Assembly (NCBI GenBank): GCA_002343445.1
Contig: DDSP01000067.1
Coordinates: forward strand, 2,957-66,956
DNA: 64,000 bases
From: Chthonomonas sp. UBA2387
Lineage (GTDB): Bacteria; Armatimonadota; Fimbriimonadia; Fimbriimonadales; Fimbriimonadaceae
Direction of reading: 5' to 3'
The notes below the pieces were generated by a model, which was given only the letters and a program-made list of their open reading frames with translations, did no database searches and had not been told where the DNA came from. Below, piece after piece: positions 58,572 through 64,000 of the stretch. The position numbers were made by a program, and so were the translations under genes. Within the stretch, counting starts at the first letter, position 1. The number at the start of each line of letters is the position of its first letter.

Positions 58572-60848
58572 ATGTCGAACACGATGACACGCATGACGCT
58601 GACCTTGGCGGCAATCGCCGCACTTGTCGGGACGAGCTTGGCACAAGCCCCTGACAAACTGACGTTGAAGACGGGCGTCGTGCCGATGGCCACTCTCCTG
58701 AAGGAGCTTTCGACGGCATCGGGCCTGACCTTGGATTCGATCCCCCGCTTCCGAGGCGAGGCGATGCTGCTCGACGTCAAGGATGCGCCCGTCAACGAGG
58801 TGCTGACGCGCGTGGCCCAGGCCGTTGGCGCAGACTGGGAGAAGATCGAGGGCGGTTACCGACTCGTACTCTCCACCGAAACCGAGCGCAAGCAACGCGA
58901 AGAGGAGATCGCCGATCGTGCGGCCCGCATCCAACGCGGCCTCGACCAACGCATCGCAGGCATGGGGCCGACGCTGGACGCCAACGCCGCCCGCCAAGCC
59001 GTGGAGGAAGCGCTCAAGACGCAAGAGGAGTTCCAGCGCCGCATGCAGCAGCGCGAGCAGGGCACAGTCGGCTCGATCTTCGTGAATGCGAACGTCGCCC
59101 GCCCCTCGTCGCGCACGATGCCCGCCGAACGCACCGCTTTGATGCTGGCCAAGGGGATCGGCGAACGAACCCTCGCCGCCATGATGCCGGGCGACCGGAT
59201 CGTCTTCTCCACGAGCCCGACCGCTGTTCAGGTGCGCATGCCCGCCTCGGCATCCCAGGCGCTCCAAGAGTTCGTGCAACAGCACAACCTCGTCGCCGAC
59301 ATGGTGCGAGACCTTGGCAAACCGACGCCCGAGGGCGGCCTTCAGCTCAACATCCAGATGTCCGGCCAAGCCGACCTGAACGCCAAGCCGATCTCCCGGT
59401 TGGGCCGAGTGCTCTTGGTGGTCGAGCGATTCCGGGACAACTGGAACCTGCAACTGCGAGCCTACGACGTGGACGGACGGATGGCGGGGCAAGCGTTCAC
59501 GATGGTCAGCGCTTCGATGGGTGCAGAGCCGACGCAACTGACCCTGAAGCATCCCGAGAAGCCGATCGCTTTGCCCGCGTTGGCCCACGAGTTTGCCGCT
59601 CTGATGAATCAGCCTAGACGCGGCATGTCGTTCACGACGGGGGCAGGCGAGATGGTCCGCGCCATCCGCCTTTCATCCACAGAAGGATTCGAGATCTCCC
59701 CCAGTCAAGCCAAGCCGACCACGCCCGTTTCGGATGAATGGCGGACGCGGCTAAGCCGCCCCGAGACGTTCGATCCGCTGTCCTTTGTCGTCGGCGAAGC
59801 GGTGGCCCGAATCGGTGCATCCGAATCGGTGAACACGGTCGCGTGCCTGAGCGACCAGACTTATCGGACACAGACAGCGCTGTTGCGCGACAGCCTCACC
59901 GTGGCGCAAGCGGCGGGAGCCCTCGCTGGGACGCCCGGCGTCCACTTCGGGATCGAGGACGGCTGGCTGACGGTCCGACCGAAGCACTACATCGAGCACC
60001 GTGCCACGCAACTCGACCGCGTATCGCTGGGCCAAGCCCTGCGCAAGGGGCTCGCCGATGGGCGCCTTTCGCTCGACTTGACTGCCTCGTATGCCGCCGC
60101 CCAGCCCTCGATCGTCGCGATGGAAGGCTATGATGGCGACGTGTTCGCCGCTCTGTCGAAACACATCTTCGAGGGCGAGACGTTGCGCGACCAGTCGTTC
60201 CAGCGCGAGATGCTGCGGCTTTATGCGAACCTGAATGCGGGCCAGCGCAACGCCTTGGCCCAAGGGAACGCGGTTCAGATCAGCGCTTTGAACGGCTCCG
60301 GCAGAACCGCCCTGCAGCGGATGGTGTTCAACGCCATGAACTTCATGCCGATCCAGGTGCAAACGGAGGGCCAACATCGCGGCCCGATGAATCCGATGGC
60401 CGACAATGAGCGCACCGACGCCCTGCCGAGCGGCATTCCGAGCAACGGGTACCTGACCATGCAGATCAACGAGACGCCGGGCGCCTACGCGACGAATTCC
60501 AAGACGGGCGCCGCGCGCGTGATGAGCGGCTACGAACTTGGCGGTATGTTGCCCGACCCCAACGGCGGGAACCGCCCGCCCTCCGAAGAGTTCGACGGGT
60601 TCACGCCCATGACGCTGCGAGTGATGCAGTTCACGTTCCACTTCTCGCCCACGACGACGGGCAATCAGGGCCTGACGGACAAAGTGTTCCCCACGGCTGG
60701 ATCGCGGTCCGTGCCGTTCGCCCAACTGCCGACGGCGTTTCTGGCGCGGTTGCAGGAGTTTCGAAACCGCCTCGGGTCGTTCCAAACCACGGGGGTCGAC
60801 GTGATCGCGATAGGCGGCACCCGCGGCGGCGGCCCTCCACCGCCCTAG
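58572..60848 (+). CDS. Secreted hypothetical protein with STN-like N-terminal domain
   Basis: About 758 residues; the exact start is uncertain between in-frame ATGs at 58572, 58584 and 58593. A signal peptide (LTLAAIAALVGTSLAQA) is followed by a short secretin/TonB-type STN-like unit ('ATLLKELSTASGLTLDSIPRFRGEAMLLDVKDAPVNEVLTRVAQAVGADWEKIEGGYRLVL'). The remainder, including a charged helix at about 110-170 and 'MPGDRIVFSTSP', does not match a family I know. It converges on the ABC transporter gene with overlapping stops (CTAG). Confidence 0.6.
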   Translation: MSNTMTRMTLTLAAIAALVGTSLAQAPDKLTLKTGVVPMATLLKELSTASGLTLDSIPRFRGEAMLLDVKDAPVNEVLTRVAQAVGADWEKIEGGYRLVLSTETERKQREEEIADRAARIQRGLDQRIAGMGPTLDANAARQAVEEALKTQEEFQRRMQQREQGTVGSIFVNANVARPSSRTMPAERTALMLAKGIGERTLAAMMPGDRIVFSTSPTAVQVRMPASASQALQEFVQQHNLVADMVRDLGKPTPEGGLQLNIQMSGQADLNAKPISRLGRVLLVVERFRDNWNLQLRAYDVDGRMAGQAFTMVSASMGAEPTQLTLKHPEKPIALPALAHEFAALMNQPRRGMSFTTGAGEMVRAIRLSSTEGFEISPSQAKPTTPVSDEWRTRLSRPETFDPLSFVVGEAVARIGASESVNTVACLSDQTYRTQTALLRDSLTVAQAAGALAGTPGVHFGIEDGWLTVRPKHYIEHRATQLDRVSLGQALRKGLADGRLSLDLTASYAAAQPSIVAMEGYDGDVFAALSKHIFEGETLRDQSFQREMLRLYANLNAGQRNALAQGNAVQISALNGSGRTALQRMVFNAMNFMPIQVQTEGQHRGPMNPMADNERTDALPSGIPSNGYLTMQINETPGAYATNSKTGAARVMSGYELGGMLPDPNGGNRPPSEEFDGFTPMTLRVMQFTFHFSPTTTGNQGLTDKVFPTAGSRSVPFAQLPTAFLARLQEFRNRLGSFQTTGVDVIAIGGTRGGGPPPP

Positions 60849-61609
60849 GCGTGGGCCGCGGTCTTGGGCGCGTACTCGACGGCATCGGCGTCCGGCATAC
60901 TGGCCAACACGTCGGTGGCGCGGATGCGGTCGTGGACCGGATCGTCGTTCACCACCCGCCCATCGCGGAACCGCACGATGCGCTTGCAGTGGTGGGCGAT
61001 TTCCTCTTCGTGGGTGACGAGGACGATCGTCTTCCCTTGCTCGTTGAGTTCCTGAAAGAGCGCCATGATCTCTTCGGACGTGCGCGAGTCGAGGTTGCCC
61101 GTGGGTTCGTCGCCGAAGATGACCACGGGATCCGTGACGATCGCGCGTGCGATGGCCACGCGTTGCTGCTGACCGCCTGAGAGTTCGTTGGGCTTGTGGT
61201 GCATGCGCTGGCCCAGGCCGACCCGCTCCAGCGCCTTGGCGGCCACCTCGTGGCGGTTGCGCGTGCCTGCGTAGATCAGCGGAAGTTCCACGTTCTTGAG
61301 CGCGCTCGTGCGCGGCAGGAGGTTGAACTGCTGGAACACGAACCCAATGTACTTGTTCCGAATGTCGGCCAGTTCGTTGTCGTTCATGTTCGCGACGTCT
61401 TGCCCGTGCAGCAAGAACTGGCCGCGCGTCGGCCGGTCGAGGCAGCCGACCACGTTCATGAACGTGGACTTGCCCGAGCCGGAGGGCCCCATGACAGCCA
61501 CGAACTCGCCTTCGCTGATGGTCAGCGACACGTCACGCAAGGCATGGACGATCATGTCGCCCATGGTGTAGTCCTTGGCCAAATCTCTGACTTCGATGAT
61601 CGGTTTCAC
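60845..61609 (-). CDS. MacB/LolD-type ABC transporter ATP-binding protein
   Basis: 254 residues from a GTG at 61609 that overlaps the permease stop as GTGA; the long open frame upstream is a shadow. Walker A is 'GPSGSGKST', the signature 'LSGGQQQRVAIARAI', Walker B 'VVIFGDEPTGNLDS' and the switch His 'LVTHEEEIAHHC'. The 'VGCLDRPTRG' and 'FNLLPRTSALKNVELPL' segments place it in the MacB/LolD/FtsE-like group. It energises export together with the adjoining permease and adaptor. Confidence 0.93.
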   Translation of the reverse strand: MKPIIEVRDLAKDYTMGDMIVHALRDVSLTISEGEFVAVMGPSGSGKSTFMNVVGCLDRPTRGQFLLHGQDVANMNDNELADIRNKYIGFVFQQFNLLPRTSALKNVELPLIYAGTRNRHEVAAKALERVGLGQRMHHKPNELSGGQQQRVAIARAIVTDPVVIFGDEPTGNLDSRTSEEIMALFQELNEQGKTIVLVTHEEEIAHHCKRIVRFRDGRVVNDDPVHDRIRATDVLASMPDADAVEYAPKTAAHA

Positions 61610-62817
61610 TCGTGCCTCAATGCCTCGATGGGCTGGAGTCTGCTGGCGCGCATGGCGGGATAGATGCCGAAGAACAGCCCGACCATGGCCGAAAAGCCGA
61701 AAGCGGTGACCACTCCGGCCGTGTTGATCTCGGGCGGCACCTGGAACAGGCCCGCGATGTAGAAGATGCTCGCCGAGCCGATGAGGATGCCCAGAATGCC
61801 GCCGACCAGACACATCACGACGCTTTCGAGCAGGAACTGCGAAAGGATGGTGCCTCGCTTCGCGCCGATCGCTTTCCGCAAGCCGATCTCGCGCGTCCGC
61901 TCGGTCACCGACACCAGCATGATGTTCATAATGCCGATGCCGCCCACGAGGAGCGAGACCGAGGCGATGCCCGCGAGCAGGATGCTCAGAAGCCGAGTCT
62001 GCGTTTGGATCTGCTCGATCATCTCGCCCTGGTTCATCACGCGGAAAAGCGGCTCGCCCATCGCGGACTTGCGCGACTTCATCAGCGTGTCCTCGACTTG
62101 CTGCTGCGTGATCGCCATCAGGTCGGTTCGGCTGGCCTGAAGCTGGATCATGTCGAGCGTGGTCTTGCCCATGAGCCGGGTCTTGGCCGTCTTGAGCGGG
62201 ATGTAGATCTGGTCGTCCGGGTTCCACATGCCCGAACCGCCCTTGTAATCCACGACGCCGACCACTTCGAAGTTTTGCCCGTTGATGCGCACCGTCGAGC
62301 CGACGGCGTTTTCGCCGTGGAACAGCTCGTCCCAGACGGTGAAGCCGAGTACGGCCACCTGGCGTGCGAGGGCTTCGTCCTCCTCGTCGTACCATTCGCC
62401 TTCAACCATCTTGACCATGTTGCGGATGTACTTGACCTGCGGCTCCGCGCCATAGACCTGGGTGCTGTGCGTGTTCGAGCGGAACTTGGCCATGCCGTTT
62501 CGGCGGACCGAGCCCGTGATCTCCTTGATCAGCGGCACTTCGCGCTTCAGGGCGGCGATATCGTCGTCCCTGAGTTGCATGCCCGCTTCGGACCCCATGC
62601 TCATGCCGCCGCGACGCCAGTTTGGGAACACGAGGAGCATGTTGGAACCCATGATCTCGATGTTCTCGATGGACTTGCGCTTGGTGCCCTCGCCGATGCC
62701 GACCATGCAGATGACCGAGCCCACGCCGATCACGACGCCCAACATGGTGAGCATCGAGCGCAACTTGTTCGAGGCGATCGCCCTGAGCGCACTTTCCAGA
62801 CTGTCCCAGGGCCTCAT
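61606..62817 (-). CDS. MacB-type ABC transporter permease
   Basis: 403 residues. The first membrane helix ('LRSMLTMLGVVIGVGSVICMVGIGEG') is the MacB/FtsX family start. A large periplasmic domain spans about 45-270. Three more helices follow ('ILLAGIASVSLLVGGIGIMNIMLVSVTERTREIGLRKAIGA', 'FLLESVVMCLVGGILGILIG', 'VTAFGFSAMVGLFFGIYPAMRASRLQPIEALRHE'). Mechanotransmission of ATP hydrolysis is known for the family. The substrate is not evident. Coupled to both neighbours by overlapping start/stop codons. Confidence 0.92.
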   Translation of the reverse strand: MRPWDSLESALRAIASNKLRSMLTMLGVVIGVGSVICMVGIGEGTKRKSIENIEIMGSNMLLVFPNWRRGGMSMGSEAGMQLRDDDIAALKREVPLIKEITGSVRRNGMAKFRSNTHSTQVYGAEPQVKYIRNMVKMVEGEWYDEEDEALARQVAVLGFTVWDELFHGENAVGSTVRINGQNFEVVGVVDYKGGSGMWNPDDQIYIPLKTAKTRLMGKTTLDMIQLQASRTDLMAITQQQVEDTLMKSRKSAMGEPLFRVMNQGEMIEQIQTQTRLLSILLAGIASVSLLVGGIGIMNIMLVSVTERTREIGLRKAIGAKRGTILSQFLLESVVMCLVGGILGILIGSASIFYIAGLFQVPPEINTAGVVTAFGFSAMVGLFFGIYPAMRASRLQPIEALRHE

Positions 62818-64000
62818 CGTCCGCCTCCGCCTCCGGCGCCGGCACGGGCACCCGCGCCAGCCGTCCCGCCTGTGGCGCCACCCGAGGCCCGCGAGGTGGG
62901 TCGGTTTCCTTGCTGACCACCCGCCAATCCGCCGCCTCGGAGCGCTTCTTCCATGCGGCGCTGTCGGTCGCGCATATCGGTCAGGTTGATTTCGGCCACC
63001 ACGATCTCCTCGCCCTCCTCAACGCCAGAGAGGATCTCGATGCCGTCGTTGCCGGTCTCGCCGACCTTGACCTCTCGCTTCTCGGGCTTCAGGGGGTCGG
63101 CTGTCTTGATTCGGACGTAGGACTTGCCGTCCTCGTTCATCACGGCTTGGGCCGGGGCAAGCAACACGTTGGGCTTGCTCAGCGTGATGAACTCGCAATT
63201 GGCGCTCAGGCCCGGCAAAAGCGGCACCTTCGCTCCAGGGAGCACGCGGACGCGAACCTTGACCGCCGTGATGTTGTTGGTCGTCGTCGCCGAGGGGTTG
63301 ACCCGTTCGACGACGCCTTCGCTGGTCTGACCAGGGAACGCCTCGAGCACGATCCGCACCCGCTGGCCCTGTTGCACCTGCGAAACATCGGCCTCGTCCA
63401 CGGCACAGTCCACGAACATCGTGGTCACGTCGCTGATCTGCACGATGCTCGTTCCTTGCGAGAACGTGCTGGTGCCGGGAGGGATGATCGTCCCCTCTTC
63501 GATGTACTTCATGGTCACCACACCGTCGCGGGGAGCGACCACGGTGGTGCTGTCCAACTGAACCTTGGCGTTGTCCAGCGACACTCGGCTCCGCACCTTG
63601 CTCGCCTCGGCCTGGACGATCTCCTCGCGCCGCAGTTGGTTCTGAATCTTGGCGTCCTGCGCCCGCTTGAGGGCGATTTCAGCCTGCTCGACGGCGCGCT
63701 TGGCCTCTTCGAGCGAACGTTGCGCCAACGGGACCTGCGAGCGGTTGGCCTCCGCTTCTTTGAGCGAGGCACGCGCTCGAGCCACGTTTTGTTTCTCCGC
63801 TTCTTGGAGAGCGCTGATCTCGGCGTCGAGGGTCTGGGCGCGCTGGCGAGCCACGTCGTAAGCGCTTTGCGCCGAAGCGAGCGCCGCCTCCGCGCGCTGA
63901 ACCGCCGCACCGGACACGTACCCGGAAGCCAAGAGGTCTTTCTGCCGTTCGAATTCCTTCTTCGCGGCATCGAGGTCGGCGGCGGTTCGCGAGACGGCCG
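62814..64000 (-). CDS. MacA/HlyD-type periplasmic adaptor (5' end outside window)
   Basis: About 395 residues are in the window and the frame is still open at the right edge. The visible part starts in the alpha-helical hairpin ('ASGYVSGAAVQRAEAALASAQSAYDVARQRAQTLDAEIS...'). It continues with the lipoyl and beta-barrel strands ('VVAPRDGVVTMKYIEEGTIIPPGTSTFSQGTSIVQISDVTTMFVDCAVDEADVSQVQQGQRVRI') and ends in a Gly/Arg-rich low-complexity tail. The stop overlaps the permease ATG (ATGA). It would link the MacB-type pump to an outer-membrane channel. Confidence 0.9.
   Translation of the reverse strand, partial: AVSRTAADLDAAKKEFERQKDLLASGYVSGAAVQRAEAALASAQSAYDVARQRAQTLDAEISALQEAEKQNVARARASLKEAEANRSQVPLAQRSLEEAKRAVEQAEIALKRAQDAKIQNQLRREEIVQAEASKVRSRVSLDNAKVQLDSTTVVAPRDGVVTMKYIEEGTIIPPGTSTFSQGTSIVQISDVTTMFVDCAVDEADVSQVQQGQRVRIVLEAFPGQTSEGVVERVNPSATTTNNITAVKVRVRVLPGAKVPLLPGLSANCEFITLSKPNVLLAPAQAVMNEDGKSYVRIKTADPLKPEKREVKVGETGNDGIEILSGVEEGEEIVVAEINLTDMRDRQRRMEEALRGGGLAGGQQGNRPTSRASGGATGGTAGAGARAGAGGGGGR

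Noticed and set aside
61612..62916. A 434-residue open frame on the plus strand
   Set aside because: Antisense to the MacB-type permease, which has clear membrane helices.
1..64000. CRISPR array or cas genes that would explain the CHAT/sigma trio
   Set aside because: I saw no spaced direct repeats and no Cas protein motifs anywhere in the window.

Overview
The window is a GC-rich stretch of a chromosome from a diderm (LPS-making) bacterium. Three things suggest this: a housekeeping run rpsB-tsf-pyrH-frr-uppS followed by fabZ-lpxA-lpxB, a DUF1592/DUF1552 cytochrome-c pair of the type abundant in Planctomycetes, Acidobacteria, Verrucomicrobia and Armatimonadota, and an HspR-controlled dnaJ. 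My best guess is an Armatimonadota/Fimbriimonadia-like lineage, but the sequence alone does not prove the phylum. Several intact genes have a TATAAT-like -10 box only 6 to 10 bases before the start codon, so leaderless mRNAs look common.

Layout. (1) 1-8.5 kb, chromosomal backbone: the end of hflX, a Ser/Thr kinase plus PEGA/WD40 protein operon, the DUF1592/DUF1552 pair, and a UV-damage endonuclease. (2) 8.6-20.7 kb, a minus-strand defence-type operon: RmuC, SNF2 helicase with a DUF3883-like end, DUF1156 adenine methyltransferase (split by a +1 shift), a small unknown coupled protein, and a Swt1-HEPN/DUF499 ATPase. (3) 20.8-25.5 kb, a decay zone: a tyrosine-integrase remnant, a small secreted protein, an unknown membrane-anchored protein, the 5' end of a second DUF499 gene, a degraded IS3-family element, and a broken coiled-coil gene. 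(4) 25.5-32.2 kb, the most unusual part: a translationally coupled operon of an ECF-like sigma factor, an unknown protein with an anti-sigma-like N-terminus, and a large CHAT-like protein. It is flanked by small stand-alone genes whose upstream regions share a TGTCCGA box; two of these boxes sit in hairpins with an identical loop. (5) 32.5-37.4 kb, two hypothetical genes and two tandem large serine recombinases ending inside tRNA-Gln(CTG), which marks the right end of the island.

(6) 37.4-64 kb is backbone again: a GAF/PAS histidine kinase, a GT9 glycosyltransferase, aat, two DinB-like proteins, a DUF1800 protein, a ferritin-like protein, a beta-lactamase-family hydrolase, a five-gene minus-strand operon with an HTTM protein, the rpsB-uppS and fabZ-lpxB clusters, dnaJ-hspR, secreted proteins, and a MacAB-type export system running off the right edge.

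The backbone genes read cleanly, whereas frameshifts occur only in accessory genes between about 12 and 37 kb. This fits real decay in a mobile or defence island better than random sequencing error. The central hypothesis for the novel region is that the CHAT-like protein, the middle protein and the sigma factor form a signalling relay that switches on the nearby box-bearing genes.
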